From Streptomyces sp. NBRC 110035 (GTDB taxonomy: Bacteria > Actinomycetota > Actinomycetes > Streptomycetales > Streptomycetaceae): 64,000 nucleotides of DNA. Location of the stretch: positions 124,001 through 188,000 of the forward strand of contig NZ_BBNN01000026.1 in NCBI RefSeq assembly GCF_000829695.1. The letters are read 5' to 3'. The position numbers and the translations under genes are program-made. Below are positions 34,422 through 43,134 of this stretch, piece by piece (positions within the stretch are counted from its first letter, which is position 1; every line of letters starts with the position of its first letter). Below the pieces are notes generated by a model. It worked only from the letters and a program-made list of their open reading frames with translations. It was not told the origin of the DNA and searched no databases.

Positions 34422-34948
34422 CCCCGGACCCTGAGACCGCTGACCCGCGTGACGGGGTGCTCGGGGCGACGTGAACACTCCGAGCCCCCCGCCACCTGGT
34501 AGCCGGCACCGCCCGAGGCAGCGGTTCCCCAAGGGGCACCTGTTCGGCAGCATCCTGGGCCTTCGAGAAGCGTGACGGTCCGGAGGACCGGTCCAGGGGG
34601 GAACTTCGGACCTGCGGACGTACGCGTCCTCCGGGGAACAAGGAGGAGGGGGGACGTGTTGAGGGCATCGTGGTCGTGGAGGGGACAGTGTCCCCGGGCC
34701 TCACCCATGGCCTGCAGGGACGATCGTTCGGCTGAAGCCCCGCAGAGCCTTTCGCCGCGTAGGCGACCGCCCTCCACGACCACGTGCACGGTGGCTTCGG
34801 TCCGCCCGGCGAGGTGCCGGGCGCGCCGTGGGCGGCGGTCCCCTCCTCCGAACGTGGGATGCGGAACAGGGCGCCCGCCGGCACCGTTGTCCACCACGTC
34901 TGACATGTTCGAGTCAACGGGCTCGGGCGGTCGCGAAAGGAGCACCTC
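34422..34948. other. Gap without a supported gene
   Basis: 527 bp upstream of rpmG. A CobW-type metallochaperone gene, a frequent neighbour of such ribosomal paralogues, was looked for and not found. The partial dyad TGAC-N8-GTCA at about 34901-34916 is too weak to call a Zur box. Confidence 0.4.
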
Positions 34949-35113
34949 ATGGCACGCAGTACTGCGAGGCCGGTCGTCAGGCTGAAGTCGACAGTAGGTA
35001 CGGGAGTCACCTACGTGACCCGCAAGAACCGTCTGAACGACCCCGACCGGCTGGTCCTGCGGAAGTACGACCCGGTCGCCGGTGAGCACGTCCTCTTCCG
35101 CGAGGAACGATGA
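34949..35113 (+). CDS. rpmG: 50S ribosomal protein L33, cysteine-free paralogue
   Basis: 54-residue L33: MARSTARPVVRLKSTVGTG, YVTRKNRLNDPDRLVLRKYD. The zinc-binding cysteines of the C+ form are absent, which marks the C- paralogue. In Streptomyces such paralogues are made under zinc starvation under control of Zur and replace the zinc-binding version in the ribosome. AAAGGAG lies 7 bp before ATG 34949. The L36 paralogue follows 96 bp downstream, as in other Streptomyces. Confidence 0.93.
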   Translation: MARSTARPVVRLKSTVGTGVTYVTRKNRLNDPDRLVLRKYDPVAGEHVLFREER

Positions 35114-35209
35114 CACCTGCCTCCGTCGCCCCGCGACGGAGGCCCTCGCGGGGGGAGGCCGACGGTCCCGTCCCCCTGTTCCTGTTCGACCCCGCGGAAG
35201 GAGAACGTT

Positions 35210-35332
35210 TTGAAGGTACGCACGTCCTTGCGCTCGTTGAAGGCCAAGCCGGGCGCCCAAGTGGTGCGCCGGCGGGGCGGGGTGTTCGTGATCAACAAGA
35301 AGGATCCGCGTTTCAAGGCCCGCCAGGGCTGA
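35210..35332 (+). CDS. rpmJ: 50S ribosomal protein L36, cysteine-free paralogue
   Basis: 40-residue L36: MKVRTSLRSLKAKPG, VVRRRGGVFVINKKDPRFKA. The CxxC...CxxxxH zinc ribbon is absent, so this is the zinc-independent form. The start is TTG at 35210, with AAGGAG 6 bp upstream; no ATG or GTG gives the conserved N-terminus. Too short for many gene finders. Likely co-regulated with the upstream L33 paralogue. Confidence 0.9.
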   Translation: MKVRTSLRSLKAKPGAQVVRRRGGVFVINKKDPRFKARQG

Positions 35333-35346
35333 CGAGCCACTTCGCT

Positions 35347-35390
35347 GCCGGACGGCCCGGCACCGCGAGCGCGGTGCCGGGCCGTCCGGC
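35347..35390. terminator. Strong terminator after rpmJ
   Basis: Perfect 20-bp stem (35347-35366 with 35371-35390) with loop GAGC, 14 bp after the L36 stop. Confidence 0.9.
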
Positions 35391-35503
35391 GTGCCGGCGG
35401 GGGAGCGGGACGAGAGGGCCGGCCCGTGCTCAACCGGCGCTCGCACGGTGCCGTCGGAGAAGATTCGCACCTCCCGGAAGGGCCGCCCCCGGGTCACCGG
35501 GGC

Positions 35504-35911
35504 TCACCGGCCGTCGACGTCCCGGTCGAAGTCTTCTGCGCACTGCCGTCGGTCGGCTTCGGTGTCGGCGTGCTCGACGCACTCGGTGTAGTTCTTGAAC
35601 TCGTCGCTGCTGAACACGGCCGCGCCCACTGCCAGAAGCACCGAGGAGGCGACGAGCGCGAGCGCGCCGATCACCGCGCCGATCACGGACATCGTTCCGT
35701 TGGTGGCCACACCGCGTTTCCCGCGCCGGTGTCCGAGGACTCCGAGGACCAGCGCCGGCAGGCCGAGCACGATCCCGCCGAGTACGGTCCAGAACAGTAC
35801 GGCGCCGGCCAGGCCCAGAACGAGAGCCGCGATACCGAACCCGTTACGGCGTTCACCCGCACCGGCGGGCCCGTTCTGCCATCCCCCGTGGTGTCCTTGC
35901 GTCGATGTCAT
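35504..35911 (-). CDS. DUF4190 domain membrane protein
   Basis: 135-residue protein: short hydrophilic N-terminus, a DUF4190 core with two membrane helices (FGIAALVLGLAGAVLFWTVL, SVIGAVIGALALVASSVLL) separated by the basic loop GHRRGKRGVA, and a C-terminal extracytoplasmic part with two Cys (NYTECVEHADTEADRRQCAE). GGAGG lies upstream of ATG 35911. It follows the lipoprotein gene by 26 bp and is probably co-transcribed with it. Confidence 0.85.
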   Translation of the reverse strand: MTSTQGHHGGWQNGPAGAGERRNGFGIAALVLGLAGAVLFWTVLGGIVLGLPALVLGVLGHRRGKRGVATNGTMSVIGAVIGALALVASSVLLAVGAAVFSSDEFKNYTECVEHADTEADRRQCAEDFDRDVDGR

Positions 35912-35937
35912 GGTCGCTACCTCCGATACGAGACGGA

Positions 35938-36792
35938 TCAGTTCTGCGTCTGGCCACGTTCGAGGGCCGTCCCGGTCAGGTCGGTGACCTGTCGGGGCGG
36001 TGGTGCCTTCGCCTCCACGTCCGTACCGAAGTCGCTGAACTCCATGACGGTGCGCACCTTCGCCGGCCGAGGAGGCGACGAGGCCCGGTCCGTGGCGGCG
36101 TCCTCGGCGGGGGCCTTGAGCGTCATGTCGATCTGCTGCCGTCGGATGCGGCCGTCGCCGTCGAGCCACACGTCCATCGGCAGGGTCGGACCGAGTTGTC
36201 GACGCAGAGTGGCGCCGTCGGGGAGTTCGGCGACGTCGACGGCGACCCGGTAGTGGGTGGTGTTCACCTCGCCGACTTCGGAGGTGCCCTCGCGGGTCAC
36301 GTCCTTGCCGTCGATCGCCCTGGCGAACGCCGCTGCCTGGACAGGATCGTTCACGGACTGGCCCCCCACTGCCCGACGCTCGGCGGCCTTCTGCAAATCG
36401 ATCCTGATCCACGGCTTGCCGCCCGGAACCTCACTCCGGGGAAGCTTCTGGTAGAGCACTTGGTCGACGACCCGCTGTTCGACGCGCCCGCCCTGCGCGC
36501 TGAGGGTCATGACGCTGTCACCGTCCCGCAGGTCGACGGTCCCCCGGCCGCTCGCCGTCATCGAGGTGCCGTCGGCCGAAGTCTGCACGCGCAGCGTCAC
36601 CCGCGCGGTGTCCTGCTCGGCCGTCTTGCCATAGGCGGAACGGAGGGCCTTCGTATCCTGCTCCCGGGTGCTGGACGTCTCCTTGCCCGCCGGGGAGCCG
36701 CCCACGGTGCCGCAACCGGCCAGCACCGTGCCGGCCAGAACACCGGCCACGGTCGCCGTGCCCACCCGGATGCTGCCGTCTGGCCTGACCAT
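35938..36792 (-). CDS. Lipoprotein (LppX/LprAFG-like)
   Basis: 284-residue lipoprotein: signal peptide with lipobox LAGC (TVAGVLAGTVLAGCGTVGGS). The mature part has an LprG/LppX-like pattern of long beta strands (VVDQVLYQKLPR, PWIRIDLQKAAERR, VNTTHYRVAVDVAELPDGAT, MDVWLDGDGRIRRQQIDM). Mycobacterial relatives carry lipids across the periplasm; in Streptomyces the role is unknown. GAGAGGAG upstream. Confidence 0.85.
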   Translation of the reverse strand: MVRPDGSIRVGTATVAGVLAGTVLAGCGTVGGSPAGKETSSTREQDTKALRSAYGKTAEQDTARVTLRVQTSADGTSMTASGRGTVDLRDGDSVMTLSAQGGRVEQRVVDQVLYQKLPRSEVPGGKPWIRIDLQKAAERRAVGGQSVNDPVQAAAFARAIDGKDVTREGTSEVGEVNTTHYRVAVDVAELPDGATLRRQLGPTLPMDVWLDGDGRIRRQQIDMTLKAPAEDAATDRASSPPRPAKVRTVMEFSDFGTDVEAKAPPPRQVTDLTGTALERGQTQN

Positions 36793-37031
36793 GTGATGTG
36801 TCTCCTCTCAGGTGTGCGCGTGCCGGCCCGCCGTGGTACCGGCGTGGTGTCCCGGCTGCCCCTGTCCACAGCGAAAACACGTGCGGAGAATCCTCTTTGA
36901 CGTTGCGTCACTGCTCCCGCCGACGCGAGGCCCCCGGGCGGGGCCGTGGCGGCCGGAGGGCGGGCCACCGGCCGGCGGCGCGTCACCGCCGGCCGGCCTC
37001 CAGTCGCGGTCACGGCCCGGCGGGAACGGTG

Positions 37032-37454
37032 TCAACGCGCCAACGCCTTGACGGTGACCAGGTCTTCACCGGTCAGTTCCGCGATCCGGTGCGCCGGCAC
37101 CCCGGCTGCCAGGGCGCGGACGAGCAGCGCGTCCCTGCCGTCCGAGTAGGAACGGTAGGCCAGCAGTTCCTCCTCCAGCCGGGCGACGTTGTGCGGCGCG
37201 GCATGCCGGCGCACGTGGCTCAGCTCCTCCTCCCCGAGGGGGACGGGCAGCCGCTCGGCATCGTCGGGAAGGACTGACGTCTCCTCCGGCGGCACCAGCC
37301 GTAGCCCGGGGGACGTCGCTGTGACCCCCTGAGCTTGCAGCCATGCCCGGACCGCGGGGGTCTCCATGCAGGCCAGTTCCCCGACGGCCGCGGGGGGCAC
37401 GCCGAGCGTCACGGCCGTGCCGTTCAGCAGAACGAGGTAGGCGTCATCGGTCAT
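37032..37454 (-). CDS. Hypothetical protein with C-terminal helix-turn-helix-like segment
   Basis: 140 residues. N-terminal part YLVLLNGTAVTLGVPPAAVG, a middle charged helix (LGEEELSHVRRHAAPHNVAR LEEELL) and an end resembling a helix-turn-helix (LAAGVPAHRIAELTGEDLVT). GAGGAA precedes ATG 37454. Family not recognised. The upstream minus-strand frame (37451-38161) stops in a 4-bp ATGA overlap with this start. Confidence 0.65.
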   Translation of the reverse strand: MTDDAYLVLLNGTAVTLGVPPAAVGELACMETPAVRAWLQAQGVTATSPGLRLVPPEETSVLPDDAERLPVPLGEEELSHVRRHAAPHNVARLEEELLAYRSYSDGRDALLVRALAAGVPAHRIAELTGEDLVTVKALAR

Positions 37455-38161
37455 CTTCGGTTCCTCACGGGAGAAGGTCTTGTCCTGACGGCACCCCCTA
37501 TACCCTTCATCGGCCGTCTCACGACCGCTCCCGACCTGTCGTCGGCCATCCACGCCCGCCGCGCGGGATTCCGGGTCTCCCGGTACCGCGCGTAAGAAGC
37601 CCGTCTGGATACGGGCCTGCCGATCGCCGCCGACGCCGGCCCCGCACGGCGCCGGTGCAGCGCGCTCCTGCCGGAGGGGGCCGACCGGTCCCGCTCCTCC
37701 ACGTCCTGCCGGCGGCCGACCCCGGCCACCTTCCCGGCCGTGCCCTCGACGAGTGCGGAAAGGCAGGCGGAGCAGGCAGGGTGAGCCGGGACACGCGCAC
37801 GTGCGATGCAGGGAGCCGTCGCGTTCTCCTCCGTCGTCGGACGGACGGCCCGTGCCATGGGCAGGACGGTCGGCCCGCTGATGCCGACATGGCGCGGGAG
37901 GCAGGTGAGGAACGCGACCGTCTCCACGCTGTCGGTGCCGTCCAGGCCGTCCAGGCCGTCGATGCTGTGGAGCAGCCCGGCCATCAGGCTGCCGGCGTCC
38001 GGGCCCGTGACGTGGTCGGGCGGTGCGGGGTCGACCATGCCGGGCTCCATGGCTGAGATCGGCAGAACCCCCGCGGTGTCGAGGACGAGGTCTGCCGTCC
38101 TCCACGGATCAGCCACCTGGTCGGCGGTCGCTCGGACGACCACCCGGTCGGTGACCTCCAC
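37451..38161 (-). CDS. Unrecognised reading frame, probably degenerate
   Basis: Residues 1 to about 165 (VEVTDRVVVRATADQVADPW, LVLDTAGVLPISAMEPGMVD, TDSVETVAFLTCLPRHVGIS) have clear G/C-ending codon bias. The last 70 residues are Arg-rich and look non-coding, so a frameshift near 37660 is possible. No family recognised. It lies between the response-regulator remnant and the hypothetical protein gene, with an ATGA overlap to the latter that may be chance. Confidence 0.35.
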   Translation of the reverse strand: MEVTDRVVVRATADQVADPWRTADLVLDTAGVLPISAMEPGMVDPAPPDHVTGPDAGSLMAGLLHSIDGLDGLDGTDSVETVAFLTCLPRHVGISGPTVLPMARAVRPTTEENATAPCIARARVPAHPACSACLSALVEGTAGKVAGVGRRQDVEERDRSAPSGRSALHRRRAGPASAAIGRPVSRRASYARYRETRNPARRAWMADDRSGAVVRRPMKGIGGAVRTRPSPVRNRR

Positions 38162-38239
38162 GGCCGCGGCCCGCCGAACCCGCACCGACCGGCTCGCCCG
38201 GCTCCTGCCCGTGGAGGGCTGTGACGACGGCGGTGAGCG

Positions 38240-38530
38240 AGCGAAAACGCGTCGCCGTGCAGCAGTCGGGCCGGCGCTGCGTCCTTGAGCAGGAATCCGC
38301 CCGCCCCGGCGCGCAGCGCCTCGTGGACATACCCGTCCAGGTTGAACGTGGTCGCCACGGGCACCCTGCCGGGGTGTTTTCCCGGCACCGGCGAGCAGGC
38401 CGGCGGCCTCGAGGCCGCCGAGCACCGGCATACGCACCTCCATCACCACGGCGTCCGGGCGCGATTGCCCGGTGAGCCCGACCGCGGCCTGCCCGTGCGG
38501 GGAAGCCGGCGCCGCGGTACTCCTGGTTCG
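38240..38530 (-). pseudogene. Response regulator (NarL type) receiver-domain remnant
   Basis: Pieces of a receiver domain in two frames: HGQAAVGLTGQSRPDAVVME VRMPVLGGLEAAGLLAGAGK, then VPVATTFNLDGYVHEALRAG, AGGFLLKDAAPARLLH. The phospho-acceptor Asp position reads Glu (VVMEVRMP), the conserved Thr and Lys regions survive (ATTF, LLKDA), and the C-terminal LuxR DNA-binding domain is gone. The frame switch is an extra A in an AAAA run near 38384. No partner kinase nearby. Confidence 0.8.
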
Positions 38531-38594
38531 CCCACCCGTGCCGCAGGCACGCTTGGTGTCGCGGCCCTGCGCCGATACGAGGGACCTGCTCGAT

Positions 38595-38628
38595 GAGGCC
38601 GTGACGTTCCCCCAGCCGTCACCGCCTC
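38595..38628. terminator. Terminator of the sirtuin gene
   Basis: 12-bp stem with one mismatch (GAGGCCGTGACG / CGTCACCGCCTC), 10-nt loop, just beyond the sirtuin stop at 38631. Confidence 0.6.
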
Positions 38629-38630
38629 AC

Positions 38631-39530
38631 TCAGGCCGTCGACCCGTCGTCCACGGGGATGCCCAGTCGGTCGGCCAGGGTGGTGAGGGCCGTTCCCAGG
38701 GGGAGCGCGACCCGGGTGACGGCGTGCCGGTCGCCCCGGGTGGGGTCCCGGTTGACGATCAGTACGGGCTTTCCGGCCTGAGCCGCGTGGCGGACGAACC
38801 GGAGCCCGGACATCACCGTCAGCGAGGAGCCCAGAACCAGCAGCGAGGCCGCCTCACGGACCAGCGTGCGGCAGTGCTCGACCCGCCGAGGCGGAACTGC
38901 TTCGCCGAAGAACACCACGTCCGGTTTGAGGACGCCGTCGCAGACCGTGCAGGGCAGCACACGGAAGCCCTCGACCTGTTCGTCGGTGAGATCGGCGTCG
39001 CCGTCCGGGTTGATTCCGGCGGCCGTCGGCTCGAAGCCCGCATTGGCCTCCTCCAGCCGCCGGGCGAGTTCGCTGCGCAGGCTGAGAGCGCCGCAGGAAA
39101 GGCAGACGACCCGGGCCAGGCTTCCGTGGAGTTCCACGACCCCCTCGCTGCCGGCGCCCTGGTGCAGGCCGTCGACGTTCTGGGTGATCACACGTGTGAG
39201 CAGGCCGTGCCGCGCGAACGCGGCCACGGCCCGGTGCCCGGCGTTGGGGCGGGCGCGGCCGAAGGTGCGCCAGCCGAGGTGACTGCGCGCCCAGTACCGG
39301 CGCCGGGCCTGGGTGTCGGCGGTGAAGTCCTGGTAGGTCATCGGAGTGTGCCGACTCAGGCTCCCGCCCTCGCCCCGGTAGTCGGGGATGCCCGACTCCG
39401 TGGAGATGCCCGCTCCGCTGAGTACCAGCACACCACCGGTGCTCAGCGCGTCGGCGACCGGCTCCAGATCCGTGGTGCCGGGCAACGGGTCATCGGCAGG
39501 GAGCCAGTTCAGAGTGGGGCGCATGCGCAT
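38631..39530 (-). CDS. NAD-dependent protein deacylase, sirtuin family
   Basis: 299-residue Sir2-family enzyme that removes acyl groups from lysines using NAD. Motifs in order: LVLSGAGISTESGIPDYRG, TQNVDGLHQGAG, catalytic His in ELHGSLARV, zinc cysteines CLSC and CTVC, LKPDVVFFGEAVP, and LGSSLTVMSG. The longer class II type with the inserted segment FEPTAAGINPDGDADL between the zinc Cys pairs resembles SIRT4-like actinobacterial sirtuins. ATG 39530 or 39524. The longer frame reaching 40190 has no homology-like content. Confidence 0.94.
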   Translation of the reverse strand: MRMRPTLNWLPADDPLPGTTDLEPVADALSTGGVLVLSGAGISTESGIPDYRGEGGSLSRHTPMTYQDFTADTQARRRYWARSHLGWRTFGRARPNAGHRAVAAFARHGLLTRVITQNVDGLHQGAGSEGVVELHGSLARVVCLSCGALSLRSELARRLEEANAGFEPTAAGINPDGDADLTDEQVEGFRVLPCTVCDGVLKPDVVFFGEAVPPRRVEHCRTLVREAASLLVLGSSLTVMSGLRFVRHAAQAGKPVLIVNRDPTRGDRHAVTRVALPLGTALTTLADRLGIPVDDGSTA

Positions 39531-39699
39531 ACCGCCAGGGTACGGAACAGGCGGTCGCCACCAGGAGCAGGAGAAGGCCGCAGCCCGGCAGGCCGCGCTG
39601 ACCGACCGCGAACCGGGCACCCAGGTCCGCAAGCCGGCCGACGCCGTCCGCTCCCGTCGAGCCGGCCAACGGCAAGGCCGACCTCTCGGGGTGACGTCG

Positions 39700-39754
39700 A
39701 CGACGTCGGAGCCCGGACGCGGTCCCAGTCCCCGCGTCCGGGCTCCGACGTCGT
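39700..39754. repeat. Perfect 23-bp inverted repeat with 9-nt loop
   Basis: Arms 39700-39722 and 39732-39754 pair perfectly, with loop TCCCAGTCC. Located in the 821-bp non-coding stretch between the sirtuin start (39530) and the end of the tandem GNAT gene (40352). It is far longer than the other hairpins here, with no gene ending beside it. The remainder of 39531-40351 holds no frame I can support. Confidence 0.85.
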
Positions 39755-40351
39755 GCGTGACGACACAACCGGTGCGGACGGCTCCGCACCGGATGTCACG
39801 GCGTTCCCCGCACCGCCGGTGAAGGGCGCCGAAGGGCTTCACCGCCTCCAGGAGCTGGTGGGTGCCCCGACCGGTTACCGGAGGAAAGATCCGCAGTGGC
39901 CTCGCCTCCGCCCGGTGCAAGCGGCGCACAGGGAAGGCATCGCCGCATCCCGCTGCCGTGACGGCCACGGCGCCTCCCGTATGAGAGGCAGGCCCGTCGA
40001 GCCCACGGTCTCGGGGGAGACCGCGGAGCACCGGCCCACGGCCCGGGAAACGCATCGGTCCCCGGTTACCGCCTTCGTCTTGCTGGACGGCGCCGAGCTG
40101 TTCCGGCCGTATGCGGGCCACCGCGCCAACAATCCGGCGTCCTGCGCGGCGGCCACCACCACGGGCTTCGCCGTGGAGGGACTGCAGCATCGGGAACCGG
40201 AGTGCGACGGGGCGCGCTGCGGCATCGGACCGCGTACCCGGCCCGCTACGGACGAGGCCTCCTCAAAGCTCCGACCAGACGTCCCCCTCCGTCCCCCGTC
40301 CCCCGTCCCTCCGTCCCGCCGACCCGGCGGGGTGCGGGGGCGGCGGCGGTC

Positions 40352-41278
40352 TCAGCGCAGGACGGTCTCCCAGGTGTCGACGGCGAAATGGGTCGTCATC
40401 CCGTGGCGGTCGTACAACCGGGGAGCCCCGGTGGTGTTCGCGGTGTCCACCCCGAGCCCGATGGTGTCCCGGCCCCGTGCCGCGAAGGCCGCGAAGGCGT
40501 GCCGGAGCAGGAAACCGCCGAGGCCCAGGCCGCGGGCCCCTGACAGCACGCCGAGGCTGGGGATCCACCCCAAGGCCTCCCGGTCGTTGCGCGCCAGCAG
40601 GAATCCGGCGTCCCCCAGCTCGTCGGTGGAGACGATCCACACCAGGGACCAGTCCAGCGCGTCGGCGTCGATGTCGTGCAGCCACTGGTCGTACGTGCGC
40701 GGCTGGAAGTCGAAGTGGTCGGCGAAGGAAGCCTGGTGGAGTGCGTGGACGCGGACCCGGTCCTCCTCGGCGCCGCAGTTCCGTATCCGCACACCGGCGG
40801 GTGCCTCGGGCACCACGTCCAGCGCGGGGTCCAGCGGGCGGTGCTTCACGTGATATCGCCGTACGACCTGCCAGCCCCGTGTCAGCAGCAGCTGCGTGTC
40901 GAGGGTGGGCGCCACGTTGAGGTGGAGGTGGACCACGGCTCGCTCGGCGCCGTTCTTCCCTGCCTTCTCCAGCGCTCTGGCCTCCATCACCTCCAGCAGG
41001 TGCGCGCCGGGCCGCTGATGGTCGGGCAGCACGTAGTGGTCGATGTCGATGCGGTCGCCGCCGGACTCGTCCCACAGCAGGCCGTAGGCCACCAGCTCGT
41101 CCCCGTCCCACACGAGCCACGAGTCGCGCTCCAGATCGGTCTCGGGATGTTTCAGGTCGGCCTGGACAGTGTGCAGGTCGGTCTCGGGCCGGCCGATCTC
41201 GATCTCGTCGACCTTGTTGAGCAGTTCGGTGATGGCGGGCGCGTCCGTGAGCGCGGCGGGCCGCAGGGAGTAGTGCAT
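40352..41278 (-). CDS. Tandem GNAT N-acetyltransferase (MshD-like layout)
   Basis: 308-residue protein with two GNAT domains. The N-terminal one is weak (SLRPAALTDAPAITELLNKV). The C-terminal one has the acetyl-CoA loop GVLSGARGLGLGGFLLRHAF followed by IGLGVDTANTTGAPRLYDRH, typical of GNATs. Mycothiol synthase MshD has the same tandem layout and length, but its usual gene is elsewhere and this may be a paralogue acting on another amine. No clear ribosome-binding site before ATG 41278. Confidence 0.87.
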   Translation of the reverse strand: MHYSLRPAALTDAPAITELLNKVDEIEIGRPETDLHTVQADLKHPETDLERDSWLVWDGDELVAYGLLWDESGGDRIDIDHYVLPDHQRPGAHLLEVMEARALEKAGKNGAERAVVHLHLNVAPTLDTQLLLTRGWQVVRRYHVKHRPLDPALDVVPEAPAGVRIRNCGAEEDRVRVHALHQASFADHFDFQPRTYDQWLHDIDADALDWSLVWIVSTDELGDAGFLLARNDREALGWIPSLGVLSGARGLGLGGFLLRHAFAAFAARGRDTIGLGVDTANTTGAPRLYDRHGMTTHFAVDTWETVLR

Positions 41279-41707
41279 GACAGCCTAGGGTCCGGGAGAG
41301 GGGCGCGGGCCGCAACGGCTTTTCCGGCTGGCGACCGCATCCGGGGAGGGCGCGGCCGCCCGGTCCCGCGGACCGCGGGGCGTCAGCGGGCGGGGCACGC
41401 CGGGTGCTCCGTGGGCAACGGCCGTCCCGCTGTCCCAGGAACGAACCGGGATCAGAGGGTCGGATGGACCGCCGGGGCCGAACAGGAAACCGGAAGACGC
41501 GGGGCGGGCCTGGCGAGCCGGCGAGGGGTCGCGGCCGACGTGCAGCGCGTCAGCGAAGAATGCCCCACCCGTCGGCGACCCCCGCAGATCGGTTGCTGTC
41601 CGGCCACAACCGTCGACAGGTGCGGTCCCCCTGCTGCTGCACGCAGTGTGCGGAGCGGGCCGGTGCGGTGGGACAGCGGTTCGTCCCGGCCGCCGTAGCG
41701 TGTCGCG
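41279..41707. other. Gap without a supported gene
   Basis: 429 bp between divergent genes (tandem GNAT protein and a small hypothetical protein). Presumably contains both promoters. No motif or strong dyad seen. Confidence 0.4.
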
Positions 41708-42118
41708 ATGCTCTCGGCTGTGATCGAGACGGCTGCCCCCGCAGGTCGGGCCGACGGCGAAGGCGTCGTGGTCACTGATGCCGTGCGCCGTTTGTTGAGG
41801 CGTGCCGTCCAGAACGGTCTCCCGGGCCGGGACGAAGCGATCGAGAGCCTCGACGTCGACGCCGCCGGCAACGCATGCGCGTTCTTCGACGGCGTCACCG
41901 TTTCACTGCGCCGGGCACTGACGCACATGCTCGAGGGAGCCGTTCGGCACGCGAGCCGGGCGGGCATGCCGCGCGAGTCCGTCGACGGTTTCACCGGAGA
42001 TCACCGTGCGACGAGTGTCATCACCGCTCCGCCAACGGCCCTGCGTGTCCACCAGTCAAGTCCGCCCAGGTCGCAGACTCGTGGCCGACCGGCCTCATTG
42101 CCCAAGGGCACTGAGTGA
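41708..42118 (+). CDS. Hypothetical protein
   Basis: 136 residues. The first 95 or so have good codon bias (DAVRRLLRRAVQNGLPGRDE, IESLDVDAAGNACAFFDGVT, LRRALTHMLEGAVRHASRAG); the tail is Pro/Ser/Thr-rich and may follow a frameshift. No family recognised. It lies upstream of the Mrr-like nuclease gene. Confidence 0.45.
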   Translation: MLSAVIETAAPAGRADGEGVVVTDAVRRLLRRAVQNGLPGRDEAIESLDVDAAGNACAFFDGVTVSLRRALTHMLEGAVRHASRAGMPRESVDGFTGDHRATSVITAPPTALRVHQSSPPRSQTRGRPASLPKGTE

Positions 42119-42286
42119 CACGTGGTGCCGGATTCCGTCGACAAAACCAGGCAGGGCGGCCCTCCGGACATTGAAGTCGGTCGGATGCTCGGCGACACGG
42201 GTGATCGCACCGGCTCGATAGAACCTTCCGTACCTGGGCAGACGCGCCTTGATCTTCGTTGTCGCCCTTGGAGGGGAAGTAACACC

Positions 42287-43114
42287 ATGGCTGTACCCGC
42301 ACGTGCTTCGCGTTCCGTGCGCCGCTCCCGCCGGTTCGAACTGCGGTCGACGGCTTTGTACTTCGTCCTTCTCGCCGTCGTCCTGGTGTTGGTGGGCACG
42401 GCTGTCCGTACTGCGGCGGCCGCCGCCGAACGCCGTCCTGCCTGGGCTGTCGCGCTCGTCCTCGTGGGCGTCGGCGGTGTCGTGGCCTTCTGCCGCAGAA
42501 GGCGCCGGATATCGGCGGCGAGGCTCGCGCGCCACGCCGCGGAAGCCCTGGACGAGGCCACGAACACGGCGGTCGAAGCCCTCGACACCGCTCCACCGGC
42601 TCCTGCCGCCGACCTCGTACCAGCACGGACCGGTCCCCGTGGGGGTCGCCCCGACGCGGAACGGACCATCCCGCTCCCTGAGCCCGTGAACGAGGCGTCC
42701 GCGGACCCCGGGGAGGTCGGCTACGAGGAGCTGGACCCCGCCGAGTTCGAGCAGGCGATAGCCGAGCTGTGCCGACGCGACGGCTGCCTCGACGTGGACG
42801 TCGTGGGCGGGGCCGGCGACCTGGGCGCCGACGTCTTGGCGAGGACGCCGGACGGGCGCCTGGTCGTCGTCCAGTGCAAGCGGTACTGCGACGCCAACCG
42901 AGTCGGTTCCCAGGACATGCAGCGGTTCGGCGGCACGTGTTTCACCGTTCACGGGGCCGATGTCGCCGTCGTGGTCACCACCAGCGACTTCACCGCTCCC
43001 GCGATCGAGTACGCCGAGCAGTGCGGCATTGTGTGCATGGACGGTCAAGAACTCCTGCGCTGGCAGCACGGCGTGGGGCCGCGGCCGTGGGAGCCGGAGT
43101 TCGTGGCCGGGTGA
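42287..43114 (+). CDS. Membrane-anchored Mrr-like restriction endonuclease
   Basis: 275-residue protein: basic N-terminus, two membrane helices (ALYFVLLAVVLVLVGTAV, WAVALVLVGVGGVVAF), a linker, and a C-terminal Mrr_cat domain (about residues 145-260). Catalytic D-QxK core: VVGGAGDLGADVLARTPDGR, LVVVQCKRYC; then VVVTTSDFTAPAIEYAEQC. Mrr enzymes cut methylated DNA; membrane-anchored forms are widespread in Streptomyces without a partner methylase and their target is unclear. GGAGGGGAAG lies upstream of ATG 42287. Confidence 0.9.
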   Translation: MAVPARASRSVRRSRRFELRSTALYFVLLAVVLVLVGTAVRTAAAAAERRPAWAVALVLVGVGGVVAFCRRRRRISAARLARHAAEALDEATNTAVEALDTAPPAPAADLVPARTGPRGGRPDAERTIPLPEPVNEASADPGEVGYEELDPAEFEQAIAELCRRDGCLDVDVVGGAGDLGADVLARTPDGRLVVVQCKRYCDANRVGSQDMQRFGGTCFTVHGADVAVVVTTSDFTAPAIEYAEQCGIVCMDGQELLRWQHGVGPRPWEPEFVAG

Positions 43115-43134
43115 GGCGGGTGAGGCGGGTGAGG
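43111..43134 (+). repeat. Short 9-bp tandem repeat
   Basis: GTGAGGCGG repeated about 2.7 times, beginning at the stop codon of the Mrr-like gene. The 43115-43487 stretch between convergent genes holds no supported gene; a second short repeat (GAGCTGT three times, 43398-43418) lies in it. Confidence 0.7.

Noticed and set aside
34901..34916. TGAC-N8-GTCA as a Zur box for rpmG
   Set aside because: Only four matching bases per arm and wrong spacing compared with the 7-1-7 Zur palindrome.
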